Assembly: GCA_010645155.1 (NCBI GenBank)
Contig: CM021319.1
Span: 1,013,173-1,077,172, forward strand
Origin: Tigriopus japonicus
Lineage: Eukaryota > Arthropoda > Copepoda > Harpacticoida > Harpacticidae
Direction of reading: 5' to 3'
Length of the DNA stretch: 64,000 nucleotides
The notes below the pieces were generated by a model. It did no database searches, was not told where the DNA came from, and saw only the letters and a list, made by a program, of their open reading frames with translations. This document shows, piece after piece, positions 48,461 to 59,014 of the stretch. Positions within the stretch are counted from its first letter, which is position 1. Every line of letters begins with the position of its first letter. The position numbers were made by a program, and so were the translations under genes.

Positions 48461-48654
48461 TGGCCCACCTTTTGGCGCCGTTTCGAGACCTCTCTATCAA
48501 TGGCTAGCTCCTCTAGTACTCTGACCTTTGTGCGGTCTTTTTTGGAAATAAGACAATGCACGTTCAAATAAAGCCCTTTGATGGGCTTAAGGTCTTCCGA
48601 TGGACCAAGTCTATCAGTTCTTGGACCTTCCTGTCTAACCTTAAGAAATCCGAT

Positions 48655-49485
48655 TTACTTACAAAGTTTTGCCCTACAGGATGGGTTTGTTGGGGAGGGG
48701 GCAGTCACACTAGAGTAAGACCTTGGTTGCCCATGGGAGAAAGTGGAAGAAGGAACTGGGTTATGGATATTTGGGAGAAGGGTGGAAATGGAAATAGGTT
48801 TTGGTGTGAGGGAAGGAAAATTGAACAGGGAATTGGGAGGAGGAGGTGGAAAAGAACGAGGAAGGGGGATGCTAAAAGGATGAAATGTTTGGGTCATGGG
48901 TTGGGGATTGGAGGCTAACCTATAACCATGTCCGGGAGACAAAGATTTTGCTGGTCTCTGTTTCTTCTGAGTACCTCGTACGTGTAAAAGTTTACACTCC
49001 ACATTGAAACATGCCCCATTGCTCATTGATCTACAAAACATAAACAGATGAAAAAAGGGACATTCGACCTTTGAACACCCTTTCTTGTAGTATTTCAAGA
49101 GCCCTAACTTCAACAATTTTTGACACCACTGTGGGTGTTCAAAAGAGCTACAACCTTTTCTATCCGGACTACAAGGCTGCATTTTGTGGTCAGGACAGAC
49201 TTCCTTACAAGCTGGAGCTTCCTGGACAATTTTTGGTTGAGCTGCTTCAATTAACTCAACCTCAATCCCCTCCGTATTAGTAGAGTTGTCTACAGTTGAG
49301 TCCACCTTTGAATCAACAAGCTTTCTGGTCTGACTAACCCAAGCAACCAGAGCCTCAACAATGAAGGTCTTCTTTACAACAGAGTAGAGACTTTTAGTCT
49401 CTACAACAGAGAGGTCCTTCCCTTCTAAGGCCAGATGAAGACATTTCTTAGCCTCATCGCTAACCTGACTCAAGATGGCGTCCAT
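48655..49485 (-). CDS. LINE ORF1 protein with Cys/His fingers
   Basis: Intact 276-codon frame from ATG 49485. The N-terminal half is helical. A Cys/His cluster in the middle (CSKVECPFFHLFMFC and CFNVECKLLHVRGT) suggests CCCH-type zinc fingers, followed by a Pro/Ser-rich C-terminus. By position upstream of the RT it is ORF1, a nucleic-acid-binding particle protein. CCCH-like fingers rather than CCHC knuckles are notable. It overlaps no host gene. Confidence 0.65.
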   Translation of the reverse strand: MDAILSQVSDEAKKCLHLALEGKDLSVVETKSLYSVVKKTFIVEALVAWVSQTRKLVDSKVDSTVDNSTNTEGIEVELIEAAQPKIVQEAPACKEVCPDHKMQPCSPDRKGCSSFEHPQWCQKLLKLGLLKYYKKGCSKVECPFFHLFMFCRSMSNGACFNVECKLLHVRGTQKKQRPAKSLSPGHGYRLASNPQPMTQTFHPFSIPLPRSFPPPPPNSLFNFPSLTPKPISISTLLPNIHNPVPSSTFSHGQPRSYSSVTAPSPTNPSCRAKLCK

Positions 49486-49683
49486 TATTGAGATGGCGGA
49501 ATAAACAATAATAGCAAAGACCAATAAGAGGAACGAAAATATTAATAATAAAAAAGCAAAGCAAATTCAAACTGGGAAGATCAATAGAAGGAAAACTGTT
49601 ATGGGAAAAATTTGGTGGGAAAAATTAAAAGGAGAGGATGAAAACTAAACAAAAAAAATCATTTGATATCCTTTCCAAAAAAA

Positions 49684-50936
49684 ATGCAATGTCCAGGTTA
49701 TTCAGTCATGGAGAAAGTCGAGACCCGTTCTTGGGCCGTTAGGATGATGGAGGCCGGTAAAACTCAAGTAGAGGTTGCCAAGACCCTGGGGGTCTCATTG
49801 AGCTCTGTAAAGCACTGGTGGAAGCGCAACAAGGATGGCCAAACCCTTAAAGACAAGCCTCGGTCGGAAGACCATTAGCAATTTCCAGAACTGCCAAAAT
49901 TGTCATAACCAAGAGGATTGGAAAGAGGAGGCAATCAATGCAAAAGTTGACATCAAGGTTGACTCGGAGTGGCCATCCAGTGTCTTGTGAGACTGTACGG
50001 CGCCATTTGAACTGTGAGATGAGCCTCAAATCTCTTGCCTGTCCCCGAAAACCCCGATGGACATAAAAAATCAAGAAAGCTGATGATGATGATGATGATG
50101 ATGATGATTTATTCGGGAAGAAGTCTCGCAGATTAAGAATAAAGGTAGATTGAGGAGAAAGAGCTGAGACAACCCCAGGAATCCCCATAAGCCATAAGGC
50201 TTGTTTTCGTGGGGACCCAGTCCTAAAAAGTAAATCCTAAAAAAAGCTTGTGTGAAATTCGTCCCGGACCATGCTCATTGGACCGATGACAAGCGGAAAA
50301 ACGTCATATAGAGTGATGAGAGCTTCTTTTACCTTTTACCAAAGTCCAACTCTGCCACCGATCAAGTTTGGGTGAGAAATTCAGCAGAACTTGTCCCCAT
50401 TGAACTTTAGAAGCACAGCCCCAAGGTTATGGTCTGGGGGGATGTTTTCATCCCATGGAGTATCCAGATTGCACTTTGTGCCCCCTCAATGCAATGTCAA
50501 CCAAGAGTACTACCGGGAGAAGATCCTGGCCGAGAAAGGATTGGAAGCCATCAACAGGAACAGGACAACAGGATCGATTCTGGAACGCCAAATTGTGCCA
50601 GACATGTCAAAAACTTTTTTCATGCAAGATTCAGATCATAAGCCTCATTGCACCCTGATGAACTACAGATGGCTCGATTCAAATTTTCCACGGTATTGGA
50701 GGAAGGGGGAATGGCCAGGAAATTCTCCAAACCTCAATCCCATAGAAAATTTATGGTCCGTCCTTAAAGAAGAGGTCGACAAGCTCCCACGCCAAACAAC
50801 CCTGGAACGATTGAAAAAACAGTTGGAAAAAGCTTGGGCAAACTTAAACGAAGATTTGCTCTTGAAGTTATGCCTGAGTATGCCTAAGAGATTGGCCCAG
50901 GTCAAAACAAGGAAGGGGGATAAAACCAAATATTAG
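49684..50936 (+). pseudogene. Second Tc1/mariner transposase, frameshifted
   Basis: The N-terminal helix-turn-helix (MMEAGKTQVEVAKTLGVSLS) is in 49684-49878. The next part (TAKIVITKRIGKRR, PVSCETVRRHLN) reads in another frame at about 49877-50060. After a foreign insertion, the first catalytic region (HWTDDKRK..SDES) is near 50275-50320 with an in-frame stop. The C-terminal part (FFMQDSDHKPHC, PGNSPNLNPIENLWSVLKEE) is open from 50391 to 50936. All three catalytic positions are recognisable, but the gene is dead. A right terminus (GGTGTCAAAACTTTCGTGTC ... GGACACCCGG then TA) ends near 51022. Confidence 0.85.
50068..50230 (-). repeat. (ATC)n-tailed retroelement fragment nested in the transposase
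   Basis: On the minus strand this ends CCCGAATAAATC followed by about ten ATC units (GAT on +, near 50078-50108). Such trinucleotide tails are typical of some LINE/SINE 3' ends. It splits the transposase reading frame. Its 5' limit is approximate. Confidence 0.5.
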
Positions 50937-51022
50937 AACATCAACTTTCATTAATTTGTTTTTCCTGTAGAAGCTCATAAGCATGGTGTCAAAACTTTCG
51001 TGTCACAATGTAGGACACCCGG

Positions 51023-51319
51023 TAAAACGTTCCATACATCCCGATTTCCAAGGGATTTTCTTTAACGTGAAGGGATTAAACCAACCAACACCAGAGGAAC
51101 AGAAGGAATCCCGGGAAGATTTTTGGTAGGCCTAGGAGCAACGAAAAAAAAAATCAAAATAGTGGGAGCCATCCATAGTTCTCAAGTCATAGGCCCAAAG
51201 TTTTGTGGACCTTTGACCCGGCCACAATCCGTTAGGTGGGCCCATTAGGAAGCGTAGTCAAATTTGGTGGGCTAACTCCAAAGTGGTAGCCGACCCCTGA
51301 AATTTATAACCGCATGAAG
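51023..51319. other. Non-coding stretch, nothing recognised
   Basis: Follows the right end of the Tc1/mariner remnant. No coding signal or repeat recognised. Confidence 0.35.
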
Positions 51320-51490
51320 CAGGATTGCCAGATTCTGGGGAAGCCTCTCGGCCACTTTTTGCTCTGAAATTCGGTCACTTTCGGCCTCCTCTTTGAAGCC
51401 TTTGGCCACAAAATGAAATAAAATTGCTCACTATTAATGGCGCTTTCGCCTAAAACTAAAATCGAAGCGTAGAAATTTTCAAAAAAGAGA
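51320..51490 (-). repeat. Dispersed repeat shared with 14660-14990
   Basis: The reverse complement aligns with 14720-14970, through blocks such as GGCGAAAGCGCCAT, GTGGCC and TTTCAGAGCAAAA. Confidence 0.55.
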
Positions 51491-51836
51491 AAAATTCTAG
51501 AAAAGCGTTCAGTTTTTCACAAAAAAATGGGGAAAAATCTTTTGAATAATAATCGCATCACAATGACTCAAATTTGAATTCCTTCAATCAACATTAAGAT
51601 CAATGAGTTATGTTTCAGATCCATAAAGCCAAAAGGATTTGTATTTTTACACCATCATCGTTTCTTGAACTTTTGATATCCGAAATATATTGTGTAGCTC
51701 ATATTTACATTTAAACAGTCTCAATAGATGAAAGGCTAAAATTTTGAATATTTTTCTTATGGCACTAGGTGAAGGAGAACAGTTCGAGAATCTTGATGTT
51801 GTGGTCCCAAACATAACTATCAAGTATATATTCAAT

Positions 51837-52125
51837 GGATTAGTGCGGTCGGACGAATTCAGTTAGGAATTCATGGGGCCAAATGACTAGAGGTGGGTCA
51901 GATCTCAGGATTTGGTGTTAAAAAATTTGAATTTTGTAACACGAGGGAATTTTTTTTGTACCTCGATCTTATGTTGTTGATAAACTAGATTTTAAGTGAA
52001 GCTCTGAAATTTTCAAAAAAGCTTTCATTAAGTTTGTTGAATGGCGAGTCTAGTCCCCGACATATCCCTCCCCAGCCATTTGGCCCCATGAATCCCTAGC
52101 TGAATTCTTCCAACTGTACTAATCC
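51837..52125. mobile_element. Short inverted-repeat element (~289 bp)
   Basis: 51837-51895 and 52068-52125 are inverted copies (GGATTAGT..GAATTCAG..GATTCATGGGGCCAAATG). The interior is AT-rich and non-coding. No clear target duplication, so the family is unassigned. Confidence 0.6.
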
Positions 52126-52374
52126 ATTCCTCAATTGACCAAATTGATCCTTTTGACATCGAATATGTTAGGGACTGTAACCCCATTGCATAACAGAGCA
52201 GAAAGCATAGCCGGTTTTAAATATGCCAATTTTGTTCATCAAAACTTCTTGCCTCTATCGCTGACACTTTTTTTGTTGTCGTTGTTATGTAGAAGTTATT
52301 GTTGGTGTTGATCGCAGAGTGGGAGAGGAAGGATAATTCCTTGTTTTTGTTTAGTTTTTGGCGTTTAAAGAGTT

Positions 52375-53260
52375 GTGATTATGGTTGTTGCTGGTTCAGA
52401 AATGCCAGTGGTGGTTGCTGCGTCTGTTGTTGTTGCAGTAGTAGAAGCCCGTGTTGTTGTTGTTATTTTTATTATTGATGGTTCATTTGTGGTTATGGTG
52501 GTGGCTGCGTGTGTTGTTGTTATTGTTGGTTCAGTAGTGATTTTGGTGGTAGTTGCGGCTGTTGTTATTGGTGGTTCAGTAGTGGTTGTGGTTGTGGTTG
52601 CGGCTGTTGTTGTTATTGATATTTCAGTAGTGTTTTTTGGTGGTAGTTGCGGCTGTTGTTATTGGTGGTTCAGTAGTGGTTGTGGTTGTGGTTGCGGCTG
52701 TTGTTGTTATTGATGGTTCAGTAGTGTTTTTTGGTGGTAGTTGCGGCTGTTGTTATTGGTGGTTCAGTAGTGGTTGTGGTTGTGGTTGCGGCTGTTGTTG
52801 TTATTGATATTTCAGTAGTGTTTTTGGGTGGTAGTTGCGGCTGTTGTTATTGGTGGTTCAGTAGTGGTTGTGGTTGTGGTTGCGGCTGTTGTTGTTATTG
52901 ATAGTTCAGTAGTGTTTTTGGGTGGTAGTTGCGGCTGTTGTTATTGGTGGTTCAGTAGTGGTTGTGGTTGTGGTTGCGGCTGTTGTTGTTATTGATGGTT
53001 CAGTAGTGTTTTTGGTGGTAGTTGCAGCTGTTGTTATTGGTGGTTCAGTGGTGGTTGTGGTTGCGGCTGTTGTTGTTATTGATGGTTCAGTAGTGTTTTT
53101 GGTGGTAGTTGCGGCTGTTGTTATTGGTGGTTCAGTAGTGGTTGTGGTTGTGGTTGCGGTTGCGGCTGTTGTTGTTATTGATGGTTCAGTAGTGTTTTTG
53201 GTGGTGGTTGCAGCTTTTGTTATTGGGTGTTCAGTAGTGGTTATGGTGGTAGCTGAGGCT
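52375..53260. repeat. Coding minisatellite (~90-bp unit) of the mucin-like gene
   Basis: Tandem units of about 75-95 bp, each with a TTATTGGTGGTTCAGTAG block and a GTTGCGGCTGTTGTTGTTAT block on +. The part from about 52910 to 53250 is in frame in the minus-strand gene. The part from 52375 to 52905 continues the array beyond its stop codon. Confidence 0.85.
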
Positions 53261-53754
53261 GTTGTTGTTACTAGTGGTGGTGATGGTGATAGTGTCGGTA
53301 GTTCTGGAGTGTTTTTCGTTGCTGGTGGTGGTGATGGTGGTAGTGTCGATGGTTCAGGAGTGGTTGTTGTTGCTTCAGTAGTACTTGTGGGAGTTGCAAT
53401 TATGGATTTGATGTTTATTGTTGAGGTTGTTGACCTTTGAGTCGAATTTGGTACTGACGATGTGAAACTTATGTTTGGTAAGCTTGAAATTAACCAAGTT
53501 TGAGTCACCGATGATTTGGAAGCAGATTCCTGTGTTTCTGAGCTTGAAACACCAATGATAATTGCAAGGAGAATTGCAAGAACCACCAAACTCGTGATCA
53601 AAAGCACTTTCTTTGTAATTTGCATCACTGGCAGCTTATAGTTCACCCAAGTGAAGAAGGATAGTCCTTCTTCACCTTCCTCAACAACGGGCTCAAATTG
53701 CAAATTTGACATTGCAAAAGCGGGGATGAACTGGCTCTTCTTGAATTTAAACAT
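52906..53754 (-). CDS. Thr-rich mucin-like type II membrane protein
   Basis: Open frame of 282 codons from ATG 53754. The N-terminal ~45 residues form a cytoplasmic-type segment (MFKFKKSQF, acidic EEGEEG). A transmembrane helix follows at about 46-68 (VLLITSLVVLAILLAIIIGV) without a cleavable signal, suggesting type II topology. The rest is Thr/Ser/Pro/Ala tandem sequence (TTTEPPITTAATTTKNTTEP), heavily O-glycosylatable, plus NTTEP N-glycosylation sites. The frame ends TTTQKHY because of a 1-base change in the repeat. No family name can be given; it may be a cell-surface mucin or the first exon of a longer gene. Confidence 0.55.
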   Translation of the reverse strand: MFKFKKSQFIPAFAMSNLQFEPVVEEGEEGLSFFTWVNYKLPVMQITKKVLLITSLVVLAILLAIIIGVSSSETQESASKSSVTQTWLISSLPNISFTSSVPNSTQRSTTSTINIKSIIATPTSTTEATTTTPEPSTLPPSPPPATKNTPELPTLSPSPPLVTTTASATTITTTEHPITKAATTTKNTTEPSITTTAATATTTTTTTEPPITTAATTTKNTTEPSITTTAATTTTTEPPITTAATTTKNTTEPSITTTAATTTTTTTEPPITTAATTTQKHY

Positions 53755-53780
53755 TTCGAAAATTGGTCTGTTGATGCTCT

Positions 53781-53787
53781 CTTTATA
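53781..53787 (-). promoter_or_regulatory. Possible TATA box of the mucin-like gene
   Basis: TATAAAG on the minus strand, 27 bp before the ATG at 53754. The spacing would place initiation almost at the start codon, giving a very short leader, so this may be fortuitous. Confidence 0.3.
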
Positions 53788-54808
53788 AAATGACGGTTAG
53801 AAAAAGACTACAATGAAACGGAGGATGTGTTATCAAGTTGCATTAATTAGTAAGTCTTTTTCTGATGTTTTTCTTATAAATGCCAAAAATTCCTTAGAGT
53901 GGAGAGATAACGTGATATCTTCTTTGCTTCCAGACTGACAAAACGGTAAAAAATAACAAGAGAATAACAAAAAACTCAATTTTAGGCTATATTTTCACCT
54001 AGTATCTACCATTCGTTTTATTATTGTTCTGGACAACTCAAGCACTCCCAAAGGTGCGTGAAGAGGAGATGTCTAATAACTAAAAACAGAAATTTGAAAT
54101 AATGAGTAAAATATGAAAAGGAAAAAAGTTATAAAAACGAAGAAGAATAAAAAGTAGTTAGTGCATGAATTTGAAAGCAACAGCACCTGGGAAAAAACGG
54201 GACAAGAAGACCGACTAGCATCGAAACTTAGGTTACTTTGACAAATCGAAATTGCTCAGCTCTTTTTTTTAACTTCAGGGCACTACCGCAATATCGCGCC
54301 GAAATGTCGAGATAATTCCATGGATCCAACACTCTTACACCAAATTACTTACTTCTTCAGGAAACCAGAGTTGCCTCGCGTACCAGCGCGTTTAGTAAGC
54401 GCTATCCCACACGGAGTAGGTTCAAATCCTGTTGGGGATCGAATTTCAGCCGTCGGGCGAAATCCTTATCATTGTTTGAACCAATGGTTTGCGGAACCGC
54501 GGGGCACTTTTGAGGGATCTAATTTCGGGTACAGGCTCCCTTTTAAGCAAATCCAAGGTGGCATTCTGTCCGAGCTGGATGGCGAACAAGTTTGCAAATA
54601 GTAATAGAAAATAACAATAAAGATCACATTTGAGACGTAAAGCTTCCATTGTATTTTTTTTTAACTGTTGGGTGCTAGGGTCGGAGGGTTGAGCCTCGCC
54701 CGGCCAGCGAAGCCAGCCATCACATCGTCCAAATCATTTCCGATAGGCAATTTCTTTCTGCTGACATCGATACAAATTCTAACAAGACCTAGATTGATCA
54801 TTCATAAC
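53788..54808. other. Non-coding stretch
   Basis: No gene recognised. 54383-54450 contains a B-box-like GGTTCAAATCC but no convincing tRNA fold. Confidence 0.35.
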
Positions 54809-55325
54809 GAGGGGTGCAGATTTCAGGCAAATAAGATTTTATGCCCAAAAACATTTTTATTTGCTATTTGTTAGCTTTTAAAGTTTATTTGCCATTTTTG
54901 TATTTATTTGCCATTTTTGGGCAAATAAATACAAAATTGGTCGGTTTTTGGGCAATTGAATGCAAAATTTGTCGGTTTTTTTGGCTACATCAAAGAAAAA
55001 TTGTTTTTTGGCAAAAAAATATGCAAAAGAAATTTTTGGCCAAAATAGTTTTTTTTTCAGGATTTATTTATTATTCAACGGAATCAAAATATTTTCTATT
55101 ATATCCTCATACACTTGCATTCCATTTTATTGTTGGTAAAACATAATGCTCATTTTCCGAATTTAGTGGCTAGTTTTGCTATATTTCGGTAATTTTTCGT
55201 GTCTATTTGCCATTTTATTTGCCATTTCTTTGTTTATCTGCCATTTAATTTGCCATTTTGGACGTTTTTATTTGCCATTTTTGGGCCTAAAAGGCATGTT
55301 TTATTTGCCAGAAATCTGCACCCCT
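54809..55325. mobile_element. Non-autonomous DNA transposon with GGGGTGCAGATTT ends
   Basis: The terminal inverted repeats read AGGGGTGCAGATTTC(A/T)GGCA from both ends. Flanks carry ATTCATAAC on both sides (54800-54808, 55326-55334), a 9-bp (or 8-bp) duplication typical of hAT or Mutator-like insertion. The interior is built largely of TTTGCCAT/ATGGCAAATAAA repeats and has no transposase. A truncated relative lies at 38127-38395. Confidence 0.82.
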
Positions 55326-55336
55326 ATTCATAACAT

Positions 55337-56915
55337 TCATGGGTGATCTCGATAGAGCGTCAGCTGGTAAAGTGGTTTTTGCCGGGGACCCATTTTACGA
55401 CGAAACAGTATCAGGCAATCGTGCTTAGCATTCTTTGAATGCGCGGATTTGAGAAATGTTAGAATTGCCGACTTAATTGCCAATGTCTCAAGTTCGCAAA
55501 CAGCATATCGCGTTTCGGCTGGATTCAAAGTCCGGGATCCACACTGAATTAGATGGTTCACTCTTCTTCAATCGGTTTGAATGAGCGCAAAACCCAGTCT
55601 TTTTAATCTTGATGCATCGGTCATTAGATTTTTGGTCCATTTTGATTGGAGAAAACTGACTTTGCTTTGGTAAATGCCAACTCATGTTCCGGAAGCCACA
55701 AGAAATGAACTTTTGGGCTGAAAAGAGGTCAAAGAGGTTGAAGACAATGGGCTAAATTAGGGATGAATTGGCCTAATTGATTTGCTAGTCCAATGAAAGC
55801 GCAAATCGGTGATTGATTGCAGGGTAGAGAATTCGGCGATAGATCTGCATTTTTCAGGGTCCGGTTTTACACCTTGCGCATTAATCAATCAAATATCCGG
55901 TGAACTTTACCTCAGATCCAATCTGAGTTTTGTTCTTTGATAATGTTATTGCGTTTCCAGAACAACGATGAAGAACGGCTAAGACACGCTCCTGTAAAAC
56001 ATTGAAATCTGGAGCAAAGATCAGAATATCATCCACAATTTTTCGCACTCCTTTAAGATCATGGAGAGCTGGATCACCACGAGAACAATATTCATCTCCG
56101 CTCGCATTCAGGCCCATGGGTGCAGTGCAATAATGGAAACGACCAGATGGCGTAATGAATGTGGTCGAATCTCGATAATTAACGTCCAACATAATTTGCC
56201 AGTAGCTCATTTTTGGCATCAAGGGTCATGAAAATTGAGGTGTCCGGTGGGATTGAAGAAGCAATTTTGGTTGTGCTCGGAAAGGGATGCACGGGTCGCT
56301 GAAGAAATTTGTTTAGAGCCGAAAAATCCGCAACCATTCGAACTCCATGACCGTTTGGTCTAGGAAGAAACATAGCCGGACTTGCCCATTCTATAGGCCA
56401 AGTCACAGGTTCGATAATTCCTGATTTGATTTGACATTTTATATCGTTTCGGCGAGATCGAAGTAAGCGAGAGGAATTGAGAATGCAATGAGTCTTTTTG
56501 TCGGTGTGATAGGATAGTCCTTGCGTAAATGGATCTTCATCTTGTTGTTGCTTGGGTTGGATCAGAAGACGGAGAGAGGACATTATCAGGAATAATGCCC
56601 AATGACAGGAGATTGTGCCAAGCCAGGAATGATGGCATGCAGATGTTACAAATGCTTGGATTTGAGAAATGCTTGGACTATCTTGAACTTGGACTTTGAG
56701 ATTTTCATATCCAAGACAAGGCATGCAACTAGAAAAAGCTGCAATGCTCTTGCAGATTTTTGAACGATCAATTCTTACCCCGTATGTTTTTACAAGATCT
56801 TTGGAAATTATGGGCTCAGTAGCTCCGGTATCTGGAAGTGAATTAATGTAAAATGAAGTGCCTTTCAAAGTGATGATTCGAACCCGAATGAGAGGGGTCG
56901 TTACAGTAACCACTT
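55337..56915 (-). pseudogene. Ty3/gypsy-like pol fragment (protease-RT-RNase H)
   Basis: On the minus strand: an aspartyl protease with DTGA (SLPDTGATEPIIS, near 56825); RT start (IKSGIIEPVTWPIEWASPA, FLPRPNGHGVRMVADFSALN) to about 56180; then, after a frameshift, RT core 55881-56222 (TTFITPSGRFHYC, IVDDILIFA with the catalytic VDD); and RNase H (SRTLNPAETRYAVCELE) at 55337-55561 in another frame. No integrase or LTR is seen. Fragmentary and non-functional. Confidence 0.85.
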
Positions 56916-57274
56916 TCAGACTGACCAAAATCGGGTGATGGTCACTTTGGGCCAAGCCTGGATGAGTTGTGTAGCTTCCTATCGTTGCCGACCCGTTCGT
57001 TAGAATAAGGTCTAACGTATTCCCTTGCCATGGATTGAAACAGGAACACAGATATTTTGTAACGAAGAACCATAAGCTATTGCTTTTACAAATAGTAATA
57101 GTCTCCTCCACCACGTCCTGAATCCCAATCAAAAAGTGGCATATTGAAGTCTCCAACTATAACACAATCATTGTCAGTTTCCAAGTTTGAGAGAAACGAG
57201 TGTCCTTGCTTCGTCTTTAGCGTTTGGAGACAAATACACGCAGTAACAAACAATGTTACCATACTTGATGGCAC
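56905..57274 (-). pseudogene. LINE endonuclease fragment fused in frame to gypsy pol
   Basis: 57086-57274 (CVIVGDFNMPLFDW) and 56915-57156 (NTLDLILTN, GLAQSDHHPILVSL) are the GDFN and SDH regions of an apurinic-type LINE endonuclease, in two frames. The second segment runs without a stop into the gypsy protease, making one 325-codon frame (56179-57156). Confidence 0.8.
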
Positions 57275-59014
57275 ACATCATGACGGCAATTTCACCAACA
57301 TTGTTTGTTATATGTACTGCCCATAGATATGTATAGATGCAAAATACTCAGTTTTTTGCCGGACAATAGCTGTTAAAGCTATAAATGGTTGCGTGAATCA
57401 GTCCAAATTTTCCTAGGAACATGGGAGTGATTACCGCATCATTTTACGGACCGGACCTGCTGCCGTCTCTAACTGCCGTTAGCAGTGTAGGCTTGCCAAA
57501 AAAATCTGTTTTCAAGGTTCAGATTTTCGAAAAATGTTGCATTTATGGGCAATGGCATGGTTAATGTATGTTGAGAAGTATTGCAAAGTAATTTGAAAAC
57601 AAATGGAGAAATCGAAAGCCTTCAATTGAACAAATTATTTGTTTTTAGGTTTAGTTGCCCTAAGTTGCCCCAGGAACCGATCTCCTCTGGCCATCTTGTT
57701 ATTCAAAGTCGGGCATTCCTAATTCCAAAGTTCGGAAGAACCCTCTCAACTTATGTAGCGAAATTTTAGATAAAAGCAACAAAACATACTTTTTTGCAAA
57801 TACAATGTCAAGAATTGCTATTTCAACATCAATTTGTGTAGATACGAAAGGCATTGTTGCAATCACCAGGCCTAAACCTTCGTTTTAGTTACCTCGCATG
57901 CTCATCAGAAACACAGGTCTTCCAAACTTTTTTTCCCGCCAAAAATGATGACGTCACTAGTAATTGCTGTAATTGTGGATTTTAGCGCAAGCTTCAAAAT
58001 TTACCATTAGATGGCGCCAAAACAGGGGCAAAGTCATGGGAGAATAGAGCGTAGATATTTTTTAACTTGATGTTAACCTTAGTGGTTGAGACTAAAATGC
58101 CATTTTTCATCATATTTTCATCCTACTCGACCTTAGGAACAATGTTTATAAGAAAGAATATCGCCAAGTCATACTGTTTGATCCCAAATTAAGGCCAAAG
58201 ATTGCATCAAAATGTGAAAGACTAGTTTCTGCCGCTAGATGTCATTGAATGTCATTTCATTGGTACGTTGAATTGCTGTTTAAGATGTTGGGCTTCCTCT
58301 GGACAGGTCTCAATATTTTTCCATTGAAAGCCAAATTTTCTTTCTTTGCAAAGCTACTTGTAAACAAAAACAAATTGATAGTTTTTCGTAGGGTTTCTGA
58401 GCAAAAAAAGCTCAAAATTATTTATTAAGTATATGAATAAAAGAAATACTCTCCATGTTGGCAGACTTGTTTAAGAGAAAAATTCTCGTTAAATTTTCAG
58501 TTTCCCTGCACATAATCGTTGGTGCAGGGCACTTCAGTGTACTAGAGCGTCTCTACGTTGCATGTGGAACGAAAACTACCAGGGTAGCTGAATTAAGAAA
58601 GTAAGACAGAACGTCAATTTGGTTGTATGAGGTACTATTGATTTCAATTGTGGAGAAAAGTGATCTATTTGGATATGAAGAGTATTCACGAATGCAATCG
58701 TTGGAAGCATGGCATATTCTCACCTTTTTCAATGTGGGTACTAGGCAATTTACAATCCTTTGTGATTAAACACGGAAATAACAATCCTCCATGTCTTTTA
58801 AAATATTTTGGTAACCTTGAGCAATTCAGAGATATTTATTTTGGGTGAAAGTTTCATGTAAAATCAATAGATGACGTTACTAGCACTGCGTAGACGTTCC
58901 TTTCAAAACAATAGAGGTGCCATCTAGAGAACAAAAATGCTTGTTTTCTCTAATAATCTTCATTGATGTACAATGCAGGGTTGGTTCAAGCAACACCCTG
59001 TCATGTCTTCTGTG
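57275..59014. other. Non-coding stretch, nothing recognised
   Basis: Short frames only; no domain, repeat family or RNA gene recognised. Confidence 0.35.

Larger units (their letters stand above)
46530..49650 (-). mobile_element. CR1/jockey-like LINE, internally deleted and frameshifted
   Basis: On the minus strand: ORF1 (48655-49485), then reverse-transcriptase segments (48460 down to 46594) and a 3' end near 46530 just after a G-rich tract. The apurinic-type endonuclease that should precede the RT is missing: ORF1 is followed within ~200 bp by the endonuclease-RT linker (SRVPKFRMTNSKAFFSFATT). It therefore looks like a deletion derivative. A second, shorter copy is at 62490-63210. Confidence 0.8.

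Noticed and set aside
52375..53440. Val-rich open frames on + (52375-52713, 52922-53440)
   Set aside because: They are antisense translations of the Thr-rich minisatellite of the minus-strand gene.
54383..54455. tRNA-like stretch with a B-box-like GGTTCAAATCC
   Set aside because: No acceptable acceptor, D-arm or anticodon pairing could be folded around it, and the A box is poor. At best a decayed tRNA-derived SINE.
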